Part shown: one piece after another, positions 48,916 through 57,556 of the stretch | How positions within the stretch are numbered: position 1 is the first letter of the stretch | How the letters are laid out: every line of letters begins with the position of its first letter | Origin: Corynebacterium kroppenstedtii | GTDB taxonomy: Bacteria > Actinomycetota > Actinomycetes > Mycobacteriales > Mycobacteriaceae | DNA length: 64,000 nt | Assembly (NCBI RefSeq): GCF_016894245.1 | Contig: NZ_CP069792.1 | Coordinates: 1,302,001-1,366,000 of the forward strand | Direction: 5' to 3' | Notes under the pieces: model-generated | Seen by the model: the letters and a program-made list of their open reading frames with translations, nothing else | Database searches by the model: none | What the model was told of the DNA's origin: nothing | Position numbers and translations under genes: made by a program

Positions 48916-49839
48916 TTACTGTGCGGGTGCCGGGCCCTGGTGGGCAACGCTCGGAGCACCAAGCTGCGTACCAGTGTTAATGAGAACTTGGTCGAACTGA
49001 TTGACCGTGGATACGACGGCCTGGCGTGTCAGCTGAGCAGTTTCTTGTGCTGCTTGGGCCGCATTCTGGACTGTTCCAACTGCCGTTGCGAATTGGTTAC
49101 CGGCTACTTGCGCTGCGTCAGAAACGTGGTGGATGACTTCATTGGCTTGAGCCGCCCGAGCATCGATCGATGCCTGCTTCTGTGCAGCGCGGTTGTCGAC
49201 GGACGCGTGCGCACGGTCGGCTACACCATCGATTGTTTGGTTAGCCGCAGAGACAGCGTTGTCGACGGCGGCACCTGCAGCATTGTGGACAGCAAGTTGA
49301 GCACCAGCGAAGTTGTTGGAAGCAGTAGCTGTGCCCTGCGTGACAGTGTCAGCGATGCGTGCACCGACAGGATTGTGGTGGGCCTCTGACTGCTCGCGCA
49401 CCGAGTTAGCCGCGGTCGCAATACGCGTAGCGGTATCGGCGTTGACCTGTGCCACCGTGTCGTAGGTGCTGGTCAGGGAATCGTAAACCGGGGTGACGAC
49501 AGTCCCGACGGACTCTCTAGCGTGGCCGTGGATCGCATCGATGCGATCATTTTGTCGCGCAGCTTGAGCAGCGTTGGCTGCAGATTCCTTAGCAGCTTCA
49601 GCTTTGACTATCCGGTGAGCATCGTGGTGAGCATTGTCGATTGCCGTCGCGAGTGCGGTGTCAACAGGGTGCTCAGGCATCGACGTGGGGTGCGCCACAG
49701 CCACATTAGCGCCACCGAGTACCAAGGCTGCGGACGCCATAATGGCCGCTGACGACGCCGCTACACGACGCGTCCGAGCAGTCATGCCGGAATGAATAGG
49801 AGCGGGGGATTCACAAGGGGACAATGTTTTCGTATCCAT
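48916..49839 (-). CDS. Secreted Ala-rich helical protein of unknown function
   Basis: A 307-residue protein with a signal peptide (MTARTRRVAASSAAIMASAALVLGG read from residue 19) ending near VAVAHP. The mature part is dominated by Ala, Asn, Val, Gln and Thr in helix-forming patterns (DNAVSAANQTIDGVADRAHA, NRAAQKQASIDARAAQANEV) reminiscent of amphipathic apolipoprotein-like helices. No enzyme motif or Cys pair is visible after the signal peptide. The start at 49839 is preferred because TATGTT lies 7 bases upstream; ATG 49785 also leaves a complete signal peptide. Corynebacterial envelope association is inference. Confidence 0.65.
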   Translation of the reverse strand: MDTKTLSPCESPAPIHSGMTARTRRVAASSAAIMASAALVLGGANVAVAHPTSMPEHPVDTALATAIDNAHHDAHRIVKAEAAKESAANAAQAARQNDRIDAIHGHARESVGTVVTPVYDSLTSTYDTVAQVNADTATRIATAANSVREQSEAHHNPVGARIADTVTQGTATASNNFAGAQLAVHNAAGAAVDNAVSAANQTIDGVADRAHASVDNRAAQKQASIDARAAQANEVIHHVSDAAQVAGNQFATAVGTVQNAAQAAQETAQLTRQAVVSTVNQFDQVLINTGTQLGAPSVAHQGPAPAQ

Positions 49840-49846
49840 ATTTCAC

Positions 49847-49852
49847 AACATA
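49847..49852 (-). promoter_or_regulatory. Leaderless -10 box of the secreted Ala-rich protein
   Basis: TATGTT on the minus strand is followed by 7 bases and the ATG at 49839. Confidence 0.4.
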
Positions 49853-49968
49853 ATCACTGCGACGTTTCAACATAAGCAGAATGCTCAACTTTGTATCAAT
49901 TGTGATAAAAAAAGAATAAAAATAACGATTTGTTCACGATTTGTGGATCCCGGATATGAGATTAGTTA

Positions 49969-51378
49969 TCACTTCCGGCGTCGCCCGCGCCGCACACTCC
50001 AGACCGCAGCGGCAATAACGAGCACGGCAATTCCAGCCGTGATACTAAACGCTTTCGGGTGCCGACGCAGCTCGTTTCCACTCTGTGACGCAGAGTGGTT
50101 GTCCTCCGCGCTATTCCCGCTAAAGTTTTCATTCTTCCCCGCTTTCTTGGCAGCAGGGGAGCCAACGAGATACCCCACGGAGTCTTGAACGGGCCACGCT
50201 GCATCAAGAAGTCGTGTGGCTTGATCCCAGCCCTTGCCGGCAGCGTTGGTGGCGTTCAGCTCGATGACCGCTAGTTTCCGCCCGTTGCGCTCTGCGCCAC
50301 CGGAATACGTGTGGCGGGCGTCGTCGGTAAATCCGGTTTTTCCGCCAAAAGCGCCTTCATAGTTGAAGAGCATCTCGTTATCGTTAGAAATTTGGAAACC
50401 GGGGTTATCTTGATAGCCAGGGAAATCAACGAGTTTCGTATTGACTATTTCGTTAAACGTTTTGTTGTGGAACGCCTCGCGGTATAGGAGCGCCAAATCG
50501 TAGGCGGATGTTTGTAACCCCGGCGCGTCAAGCCCCGAATATGACGTGACTCGCGTGTCCTGCGTACCCAGACTATCAGCCCGTTTTTGCAAGTCAGCCA
50601 AAACTTTTTTCTCGCCGCCCAAGGTGCGCATGAGCAGATGGGCACAGTCATTGCCGGACCGCATCAGCAGCCCCTGCAATGCCTGCTTCACCGTATATTT
50701 CCCATCCGGGCCAATTCCAGCACGAGAGCCCTCCATATTGGCGTCCTCTTGCGTCGCTGTTAGCACCTTGTCCAGCGGCAAACGATCAATGGCCTCCCGA
50801 GCTAATAGCACTTTGAAAATGGAGGCTGGCCGGTACCGCCCATGTGGGTCTTTTGCGGCAATAACATCGCCAGAGTCGACGTCGTAAATAAGCCACGCTC
50901 CGACAGTAAGCCGCTCAGGAACCTTAAACCCTTCCGGAACAATAACGCCGCACGACTGTAGTTTCTTACCCCCTTCGGGGTCCCTGTTGATCGGGATAGG
51001 GGTGGGGCTGGTGTTGCCGGGGTGGACCGTCTCGGATTCATCGACAGCCGGGGGAGTGTGCTCGCGGAAAGGGCAAGAATCGGTGTGGAGAGTGGGATCG
51101 TCGGGCAGTGGCTGGTCGGAAGGCACTTCGAGGGGAATCCAGTTGGGATCAACCGGGCGAGTTGGGGTGGTCTCATCCTGGGCTAAGACGGATACCGAGG
51201 GTGCCGACGCCGCAGCGGATGTTGTGGCTGTAGCGGATGTTGTGATTAATGCCGTTCCTGGGAAAAACGAGGTGCAGCCCAGTGCGATGCCCACCGTGCT
51301 GGCCTCGATGGTTCGACGTAGAGTGGTTAGCGATGGTGTGTATCGCTGAATGTGGTGGGCAAAGTGCTGGGAAGCCAT
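49969..51378 (-). CDS. D-alanyl-D-alanine carboxypeptidase (peptidase S11)
   Basis: Low-molecular-mass penicillin-binding protein that removes the terminal D-Ala from peptidoglycan stem peptides. The 469-residue precursor has a signal segment (IEASTVGIALGCTSFFPGTALI), a Thr/Pro/Asp-rich linker, and the S11 catalytic motifs PASIFK, RSGND and GGKTGFT. A C-terminal membrane anchor (ITAGIAVLVIAAAVWSV) is followed by an Arg-rich tail. ATG 51378 follows TAAGAT by 8 bases; an upstream GTG at 51423 is less likely. It is the second D,D-carboxypeptidase of the window, from a different family than dacB. Confidence 0.9.
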   Translation of the reverse strand: MASQHFAHHIQRYTPSLTTLRRTIEASTVGIALGCTSFFPGTALITTSATATTSAAASAPSVSVLAQDETTPTRPVDPNWIPLEVPSDQPLPDDPTLHTDSCPFREHTPPAVDESETVHPGNTSPTPIPINRDPEGGKKLQSCGVIVPEGFKVPERLTVGAWLIYDVDSGDVIAAKDPHGRYRPASIFKVLLAREAIDRLPLDKVLTATQEDANMEGSRAGIGPDGKYTVKQALQGLLMRSGNDCAHLLMRTLGGEKKVLADLQKRADSLGTQDTRVTSYSGLDAPGLQTSAYDLALLYREAFHNKTFNEIVNTKLVDFPGYQDNPGFQISNDNEMLFNYEGAFGGKTGFTDDARHTYSGGAERNGRKLAVIELNATNAAGKGWDQATRLLDAAWPVQDSVGYLVGSPAAKKAGKNENFSGNSAEDNHSASQSGNELRRHPKAFSITAGIAVLVIAAAVWSVRRGRRRK

Positions 51379-51386
51379 AATCCAGA

Positions 51387-51392
51387 ATCTTA
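51387..51392 (-). promoter_or_regulatory. Leaderless -10 box of the S11 carboxypeptidase
   Basis: TAAGAT on the minus strand is followed by 8 bases and the ATG at 51378. Confidence 0.5.
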
Positions 51393-51473
51393 GGAAAAAT
51401 TCGGCCCTGGACATATATGACACTTCGGGGTGCCTTAATGTTGTGGCCTCAACGACGTGTCCTCCCCATCGGC

Positions 51474-51479
51474 TAGCCT
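51474..51479 (+). promoter_or_regulatory. Leaderless -10 box of add
   Basis: TAGCCT is followed by 7 bases and the ATG at 51487. Confidence 0.45.
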
Positions 51480-51486
51480 GATCCCT

Positions 51487-52905
51487 ATGGCAATGAACGC
51501 GCAGAAATCACCGTATTCCGCCAGCATGGGGCCGCGACCATCGATTAGCCCAGATCACAAAACTCTCGATCGCGACACGGTCTCCCAGCTTCCCAAAGTG
51601 GAGCTTCATGACCACATTGATGGTGGTCTAAGGCCTTCCACGCTTCTGGACCTTGCTCAGCAATCCGGCTACTCCGGTTTACCGGACGCCATCATGTCTC
51701 AGCCTAAGGCCGCGCGTGCTGAAGCTTTAGAGGAATGGTTCCGCACGTCTGCCGAATCAGGGGATCTCCTGTCGTACCTGGAATTATTCGCCCACACCAC
51801 CGCCGTGATGCAAACGGCCGAAGCTATCGAGCGAGTGACATGTGAAGCTGTTGAAGACCTTGCCCGGGATGGTGTTGTGTATGCCGAACTCCGTTTCGCG
51901 CCGGAACAGCACCAAGAGCAGGGGCTAGATCTTCAACATATTGTCGACGCCGCCATTGCCGGCGTTCGCGCTGGTGAGCGGAGTGCTGCCACGGAGGACA
52001 ACCCGATCGTTGCTCGACTCATTCTGTGCGCGATGAGAAATAACAATCGGTCTACAGAGATCGCGCGCCTCGTCGTTGATAATGCGGGTGATGGGTCCGG
52101 ATATGTTGTCGGCTTTGATTTGGCAGGCCCGGAAGAAGGGTTCTCGGTCCGTGAGCATGCCGAAGCATTGGAGCTGCTTCGCGAAAACCTCGTCCCCTTC
52201 ACCATCCACGCGGGCGAAGCTGACGGTGTGGAGTCGATGAAGAACGCATTAGCACTGGGGGCATCACGTATCGGACACGGTGCGCGCATCTACGAGGACT
52301 TCGGTGCGTCACTCGAAGGGATCGAACTGGGCCCCGTGGCTGCCCGAGTTCGTGATCGCACCGTGGCCCTGGAGCTCTGCCCGACGTCGAACCGTCAGAC
52401 CGGCTTGGTCGACTCGCTGGACGATCACCCCTTGTCCCTTTTGTATGAACTGGGTTTTACCTGCACAGTGAACACGGATAATCGGACGGTATCCGGCACC
52501 ACGATGACCGACGAAATGCTGCTGCTCGGCGAGTATTTCGACTTCGGTTACGACGAGCTGCTGCACTTGACCCTGAACGCGATGGACGCTGCATTCCTCC
52601 CCTTGCCAGATCGGCAGCGCTTGGCTAGAGACCTCATCATTCCGGCATATGAGGAACTCGTTGGGGATCCCGATATCCGGGACACCAGCCGAACCGATGG
52701 ATCCGGTCATGATGACGACGGTGCTGCTGAAGCGAATGATGTGAAGGGGCATTCGCATGACCACGCTCACGGAGCGAATCACGGTCACTCGGGTGCGGGC
52801 ACCTTAAATATTGATCTGGGAGATTTAGGCCTCGATGATCTTGACGGGCTCGCCGGTCTAGACGGACTGGATTTAGGTGATCGTGGTTCAGACAAGCGTG
52901 AATAA
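51487..52905 (+). CDS. add: Adenosine deaminase with His-rich tail
   Basis: Deaminates adenosine to inosine in purine salvage. The zinc and catalytic motifs are all present: VELHDHIDGG (HxH), FTIHAGEAD, ASRIGHGARI and NTDNRTVSGTTM. The enzyme core ends near residue 400. It is followed by about 70 extra residues, first Asp/Gly-rich, then six His in GHSHDHAHGANHGHSG, then an Asp/Leu/Gly repeat (LGDLGLDDLDGLAGLDGLD). The tail resembles metal-storing His-rich segments and is not part of the usual enzyme. ATG 51487 is used on the basis of the -10 box; GTG 51457 is in frame. Confidence 0.92.
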   Translation: MAMNAQKSPYSASMGPRPSISPDHKTLDRDTVSQLPKVELHDHIDGGLRPSTLLDLAQQSGYSGLPDAIMSQPKAARAEALEEWFRTSAESGDLLSYLELFAHTTAVMQTAEAIERVTCEAVEDLARDGVVYAELRFAPEQHQEQGLDLQHIVDAAIAGVRAGERSAATEDNPIVARLILCAMRNNNRSTEIARLVVDNAGDGSGYVVGFDLAGPEEGFSVREHAEALELLRENLVPFTIHAGEADGVESMKNALALGASRIGHGARIYEDFGASLEGIELGPVAARVRDRTVALELCPTSNRQTGLVDSLDDHPLSLLYELGFTCTVNTDNRTVSGTTMTDEMLLLGEYFDFGYDELLHLTLNAMDAAFLPLPDRQRLARDLIIPAYEELVGDPDIRDTSRTDGSGHDDDGAAEANDVKGHSHDHAHGANHGHSGAGTLNIDLGDLGLDDLDGLAGLDGLDLGDRGSDKRE

Positions 52906-52981
52906 CTAAGCAGACGTGAGCTACAGGATGCCGGGCGCAAAAGGGGGTAAAAATGACGGTAATCGGTCGCAGCTATCCCTG

Positions 52982-52996
52982 TTCAGGTTATCTGAA
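52982..52996. promoter_or_regulatory. Candidate operator upstream of the ribose-type importer
   Basis: TTCAGGTTATCTGAA is an inverted repeat with 5-base arms, about 110 bases before the binding-protein gene. No regulator gene lies next to it. Confidence 0.25.
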
Positions 52997-53107
52997 TCGT
53001 TCAACACCAGCAGAAACAGATTTGACCACCCCCACTGAGGAGGGTGAAATAGCGAGATTGATCAGACATATCCGTTATTCGCACGCGCGGATAACAGGAT
53101 CTAGCCA

Positions 53108-54136
53108 GTGACACTAATAAGGATCGGGATACTTGTGCACCACCGTCTTTCTTATACCGTTCGACGGTGTGCCGTCGCCCTCGTAGTCGGTGCCGTAGCT
53201 TGTGTGGGCGCAGCATGCTCCTCCACTGGCGGAGCTCCTCGGAGTTCCGGAAACTCCGGTGGAGGCGGGACCGTCGATACTCCCCGGATGACAGTGGCAA
53301 TGGTCACCCACGGTGCGCCAGGTGATACGTTCTGGGACCTCGTGCGCAAAGGTGCCGAGGACGCGGCAAAAAAAGATAACGTTGACTTCAAGTATTCCTC
53401 GGACCCCCAAGCGCCCAACCAGGCGAACCTGGTTCAGAACGCTATCGACTCCAAGGTGGATGGAATCGCTGTTACCATGCCGAACCCGGAGGCCATTGGC
53501 CCCGTTGCCAAGAAAGCCGAAGGCGCGAACATTCCGGCAGTTGGGCTGAACGCCGGAATGGACGTCTGGCAGAAGTATGGATTACAAGGATTCTTCGGCC
53601 AGGACGAGAAAGTCGCTGGGGAAGCAGTGGGTGACAAGCTCAAAGAACAACGCGCTCAGCACACCTTGTGCGTCATTCATGAGCAAGGCAATTCCAGCCA
53701 GGAAGCCCGCTGTGGTGGCATCAAAGACAAGGTGAATACGGAGATCCTCTACGTGAATGGGCAAGACTTGCCATCCGCGCAAGCCACCATCGAATCCAAA
53801 TTAGCGCAAGACAAGAGTATCGACTGGGTGATGGGGCTGGTTGCGCCGGTCGCTCTCCGCGCGGTGGATTCTGCCCGTGACGCCGGTTCACAGGCTAAGA
53901 TTGCCACCTTCGACACCAATGCGGAACTGGTGAACGCCATCAAATCGGGAAACGTTCAGTTCGCCGTGGATCAGCAACCATATTTGCAGGGATACATGGC
54001 TGTGGACTCGCTGTGGTTGCATAAACGCAACGGAACATCGATCGGAGGGGGCCGTCCTGTGTACTCGGGACCGTCTTTCGTCGACTCCTCCAACGTGGAT
54101 TCCATTGCGGATGCTGCTAAGGAGGGGCTGCGATGA
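53108..54136 (+). CDS. Ribose-type ABC transporter substrate-binding lipoprotein
   Basis: A 342-residue periplasmic-binding-protein-like lipoprotein (family of RbsB and related sugar binders). The signal peptide ends in a lipobox (VGAVACVGAACSS). The mature part begins with TVAMVTHGAPGDTFWDLVRKG and has the two-lobe pattern ending in VQFAVDQQPYLQGYMAVDSL. AGGA lies 8 bases before GTG 53108. Its stop overlaps the permease start. The sugar cannot be named; no catabolic genes are adjacent. Confidence 0.88.
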   Translation: MTLIRIGILVHHRLSYTVRRCAVALVVGAVACVGAACSSTGGAPRSSGNSGGGGTVDTPRMTVAMVTHGAPGDTFWDLVRKGAEDAAKKDNVDFKYSSDPQAPNQANLVQNAIDSKVDGIAVTMPNPEAIGPVAKKAEGANIPAVGLNAGMDVWQKYGLQGFFGQDEKVAGEAVGDKLKEQRAQHTLCVIHEQGNSSQEARCGGIKDKVNTEILYVNGQDLPSAQATIESKLAQDKSIDWVMGLVAPVALRAVDSARDAGSQAKIATFDTNAELVNAIKSGNVQFAVDQQPYLQGYMAVDSLWLHKRNGTSIGGGRPVYSGPSFVDSSNVDSIADAAKEGLR

Positions 54137-55197
54137 CGACGACTGATGTTCCTTCGGTACCCGCGTCCGAATCCTCGGTACCGACATCCCCTGTACCGGT
54201 GCGCCGGCCCTTATGGCAGAGAACCCTCATGAGGCCGGAAGCGGCGTCCATCTTAGGTGCCGTCATTGTCTTCGCCCTGTTCATGGCGGTAGCCCCGTCA
54301 TTCCGTTCGTTCGCAGCGTTCTCGACAGTCTTATATGCGTCGTCAACCATCGGCATTATGTCCTTGGCCGTTGGCCTACTCATGATCGGTGGCGAGTTTG
54401 ACCTTTCCTCCGGCGTTGCCGTCACCACGGGAGCGCTGGCTGCGACGATGATGAACTACAACTGGCACCTCAATTCATGGACCGGTGTGGTGTTGTCATT
54501 GCTGCTCGCCATCGCGATCGGGACCTTCAACGGTGTTCTGGTGATGAAGACAGGGCTGGACAGTTTCCTCATCACCCTAGCCAGCTTCCTGATGCTTCAA
54601 GGCCTCAATTTGGCGATCACCAAGTGGGTCACCAATGCAGTGTCTACGCCGTCAATTTCAGACATGCAGGGTTTCGATAGTGCCAAAAATGTGTTTGCAT
54701 CGTCCATCACCATCGGCTCGGTATCGGTGAAAATCACGGTGCTGTGGTGGCTTGTCTTCGTCGCTATCGCGACTTACGTTCTGTATTCCACTCGTTTTGG
54801 CAATTGGATTTTTGCTGTCGGTGGGGATCATGACTCCGCCCGTGCGCAGGGTATCCCCGTGACTCGGGTCAAAGTCCTCCTCTTCGTCGGGGTATCGGTT
54901 GCTGCGTGGTTTGTTGGTATGCACACGCTTTTTGCCTTCGATTCTGTTCAGGCGGGTCAAGGCGTCGGCAATGAGTTTCTGTACATTATCGGCGCTGTCA
55001 TCGGTGGGGTTTCGATGAAGGGCGGAAAAGGAACCGCGATTGGCACCGCTATCGGCGCGTTCATTTTCGGCATGATCAACCAGGGCATTGTCTATGCGGG
55101 GTGGAATCCGGATTGGTTTAAGTTCTTCTTGGGGGCCATGTTACTGCTGGCGGTGCTGTCGAATCGTGCCATGGAGAAAAGGAACAGTACACGATGA
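54133..55197 (+). CDS. Ribose-type ABC transporter permease
   Basis: A 354-residue RbsC-like permease with about ten membrane helices. Family landmarks are LLMIGGEFDLSSGVAVTTGAL, GTFNGVLVMKTGLDSFLITLA and IIGAVIGGVSMKGGKGTAIGTAIGA. The start overlaps the binding-protein gene (ATGA) and the end overlaps the ATPase gene, so the three are coupled. Confidence 0.9.
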   Translation: MTTTDVPSVPASESSVPTSPVPVRRPLWQRTLMRPEAASILGAVIVFALFMAVAPSFRSFAAFSTVLYASSTIGIMSLAVGLLMIGGEFDLSSGVAVTTGALAATMMNYNWHLNSWTGVVLSLLLAIAIGTFNGVLVMKTGLDSFLITLASFLMLQGLNLAITKWVTNAVSTPSISDMQGFDSAKNVFASSITIGSVSVKITVLWWLVFVAIATYVLYSTRFGNWIFAVGGDHDSARAQGIPVTRVKVLLFVGVSVAAWFVGMHTLFAFDSVQAGQGVGNEFLYIIGAVIGGVSMKGGKGTAIGTAIGAFIFGMINQGIVYAGWNPDWFKFFLGAMLLLAVLSNRAMEKRNSTR

Positions 55198-56030
55198 CTG
55201 ATACCGCGATGACACCACCAGCAACCCCGGCGGCAGAGTCACCAACCCCGATTCTTGCTCTTGACGACGTCACCAAGGCGTACGGGACGCATGTAGCGCT
55301 CTCGCATATGACACTGTCCGTCTATGCTGGCGAGGTGACCTGCGTGCTCGGGGACAATGGCGCCGGTAAGTCGACGCTCATCAAGACGTTATCGGGTCTA
55401 CACAAACCCACCCAGGGGCGTGTTCTTATCGACGGCGAGACCGTGGCGCTGAAGTCCCCAAAAGATGCAATCGCCCGAGGTATTTCCACTGTTTTCCAGG
55501 ATTTGGCAGTGGTACCGGATATGCCGGTATGGCGCAATTTCTATCTCGGGCATGAGGTGGTTCGTGGGCCGAACTGGCTGGGTATGGTTGCTCCCTTGGA
55601 CGCCGAGCATATGAAGACAACCACAGATAGTGCTTTGAAGTCGATGGGTATTGATTTACCCGACGTGACAGTGCCGATTTCGACGTTGTCCGGTGGGCAG
55701 CGTCAGGTTGTGGCGATCGCCCGAGCGGTTCACTTTGGGGCGCGGGCGATCATCCTGGATGAGCCGACGGCCGCGCTGGGCGTGAAACAATCGGGCATGG
55801 TTCTGCGTTTTGTTCAGCAGGCGAAGGCACGGGGACTGGGCGTTATCTTGATTACCCACAATCCCCACCACGCCTATTTAGTGGGAGACCACTTCGTGTT
55901 GTTGGGGCATGGACGGATGCAGCTGGATGCGGGCCGCCAGGACGTCACGTTGGAGCAGCTCACCGCGCAAATGGCTGGCGGTGAGGAGCTCGAATCCTTA
56001 TCTCACGAGCTCGGACAGGTCCGAGCCTAG
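55194..56030 (+). CDS. Ribose-type ABC transporter ATPase, single domain
   Basis: A 278-residue ATPase with Walker A GDNGAGKS, signature LSGGQRQVVAIARAV, Walker B IILDEPTAALG and an H-loop in ILITHNPHH. It matches half of an RbsA-type protein, which normally carries two ATPase domains in about 500 residues; here there is only one. Related single-domain systems exist in actinobacteria, and two copies probably assemble per transporter. Confidence 0.9.
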   Translation: MTDTAMTPPATPAAESPTPILALDDVTKAYGTHVALSHMTLSVYAGEVTCVLGDNGAGKSTLIKTLSGLHKPTQGRVLIDGETVALKSPKDAIARGISTVFQDLAVVPDMPVWRNFYLGHEVVRGPNWLGMVAPLDAEHMKTTTDSALKSMGIDLPDVTVPISTLSGGQRQVVAIARAVHFGARAIILDEPTAALGVKQSGMVLRFVQQAKARGLGVILITHNPHHAYLVGDHFVLLGHGRMQLDAGRQDVTLEQLTAQMAGGEELESLSHELGQVRA

Positions 56031-56056
56031 TTCGCGCGTGGGTTGTAGGTCCGCGC

Positions 56057-57493
56057 CTAGGACTTGCTGAACCGTTCGCTCAACGTTTCCTCCAGACGAC
56101 GCCATCCGTCGGCCTCGGTGTCATACGGCGCCGAGGGAAGGTAATTCGACGACGTCCCCAGCATGTATGAGATGTATTCCTGCAGCTCGGGTACGGCGAG
56201 GAGCACGGAGTTCACGGCGTCGTCTTCTGCCCAGTCGGAGGCGTCGGCAATGACCTCGTAGGCCTGGCCGAGCTGGTCAGTGTCGACCGCGTTGGGGCCT
56301 TTAGCAATGGATTCCGCCAAGTTGGTGAAGACGTAGTTGTTGGTGGGGTGCGTTTCTACTTTGAGCTCACCGACGTTAGCTTTGTCGACAAGTTCTCCCC
56401 AGGTGGAGACAGTCGTCAGGTCGTGGTCCTTGTGGTCAACGATCCAGCGGGTGAGGGCGCGTCCAGATGTAAATGTGTAAATCTGGCCGAATTTGCCGAG
56501 GAACACGGGGCGGTCATTGATGTAACACCGCAGTGTGTAAAGAGTCCGTCCACCCATGACGATCGTGATCGGATCAATGCCGACGGACGCCCAAATGGTG
56601 GAGTCATAGGGGTCGGTGGCCGGTGTAGAGCTGGCCTCATCGTTCTCTGCCTGCGAGGCACGTTCCGCGGCGACCTCTTTTTCGTGGTCCTCGCGTGCAG
56701 CAATAGCGTCGTCGATGCTGCGCTGGGCATTGTCGATGGAACCCGTGGGATTGTTCCCCGGAATGGTAGGAGTGACAAAGACAGGAGCAGTGCGCGTTCC
56801 AGTTGCGCCGGCGTTGCCTGCTGCGTCGCCGGTCGGCGCGCCGACGGGGACACTTGTGCAGGTAGACGATACGGCGGAAGCATCACCTGCTGCGCTGGTG
56901 GTGGCGGAGAAACCCCCAGCGGCACTGTAGTCGGCGTCCTCGTCATTCACGGCTTCATTGTCGAGGGCGTCGAGGACGGAGCCCCAGTTGGACAGAATTG
57001 TTTGGCCGATGGCAGACCATTCACCATTGCCGTCGTCTCCGGTGAAGTGTTCAGCTCCTCGGCTAAGGTTGGACAACAGCGAATAGCTGTTGAAGAACCC
57101 GTTGATGCTGTCGATTCCGCAGACCCGACCGAGGGAGCGCGCCATTGCGAGGTTTCGCTCTACTTTGTCGACGGAGGCATAGCTGGGCTTCTCAGCCAGC
57201 ATGGCGGGAACGGCGACCAGGTCGTAGACGTGGCGGGGTGTGGGCACAGCCTGTGATTCTGCGTCCTTATGAAGGAATGCGCGCCATTTGGGATGTTCGG
57301 CGAGGTCGATGGGGGCGCCGGAGTTGAGATACGCCAAAAGTTCGGCGGGCGAGGTGAAGAAGTAGAGGCTATCGTCTGAACCGAGAAACGCCTGCCATTC
57401 TTCACCGTTCTCTTTCCAGGACGGTGCCCATAGGGTGTAGTACGTTCCGCTGGTCAGTTCCAGTTGGACTGGGATTATGCTCTCGGTGGCCAT
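56057..57493 (-). CDS. Corynebacterial protein of unknown function with duplicated domain
   Basis: A 478-residue cytoplasmic protein without signal peptide or membrane helix. Residues about 16-75 (YYTLWAPSWKENGEEWQAFL, LYFFTSPAELLAYL) and about 313-370 (LYTLRCYINDRPVFLGKFGQ, IYTFTSGRALTRWI) are similar in order and spacing, which suggests two copies of one small domain. They are separated by a helical segment and an Ala/Thr/Gly-rich linker (around 210-290). I do not recognise a named family. It is downstream of the NlpC/P60 gene on the same strand and may work with it. Start at 57493 follows TACGAT by 8 bases. Confidence 0.7.
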   Translation of the reverse strand: MATESIIPVQLELTSGTYYTLWAPSWKENGEEWQAFLGSDDSLYFFTSPAELLAYLNSGAPIDLAEHPKWRAFLHKDAESQAVPTPRHVYDLVAVPAMLAEKPSYASVDKVERNLAMARSLGRVCGIDSINGFFNSYSLLSNLSRGAEHFTGDDGNGEWSAIGQTILSNWGSVLDALDNEAVNDEDADYSAAGGFSATTSAAGDASAVSSTCTSVPVGAPTGDAAGNAGATGTRTAPVFVTPTIPGNNPTGSIDNAQRSIDDAIAAREDHEKEVAAERASQAENDEASSTPATDPYDSTIWASVGIDPITIVMGGRTLYTLRCYINDRPVFLGKFGQIYTFTSGRALTRWIVDHKDHDLTTVSTWGELVDKANVGELKVETHPTNNYVFTNLAESIAKGPNAVDTDQLGQAYEVIADASDWAEDDAVNSVLLAVPELQEYISYMLGTSSNYLPSAPYDTEADGWRRLEETLSERFSKS

Positions 57494-57501
57494 GACCCCT
57501 C

Positions 57502-57507
57502 ATCGTA
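57502..57507 (-). promoter_or_regulatory. Leaderless -10 box of the duplicated-domain protein
   Basis: TACGAT on the minus strand is followed by 8 bases and the ATG at 57493. GAGGGG between them could also serve as a ribosome site. Confidence 0.45.
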
Positions 57508-57556
57508 GCGTGCTTTATCGTTAGTGCTAACAGGTTGGGTGCGTTAGTGCCGGTAC

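Noticed and set aside
56348..57256. Plus-strand frame of about 300 residues opposite the duplicated-domain protein
   Set aside because: It is Val/Gly/Asp-rich antisense with no start signal. The minus-strand protein shows ordered domain repeats and a -10 box.
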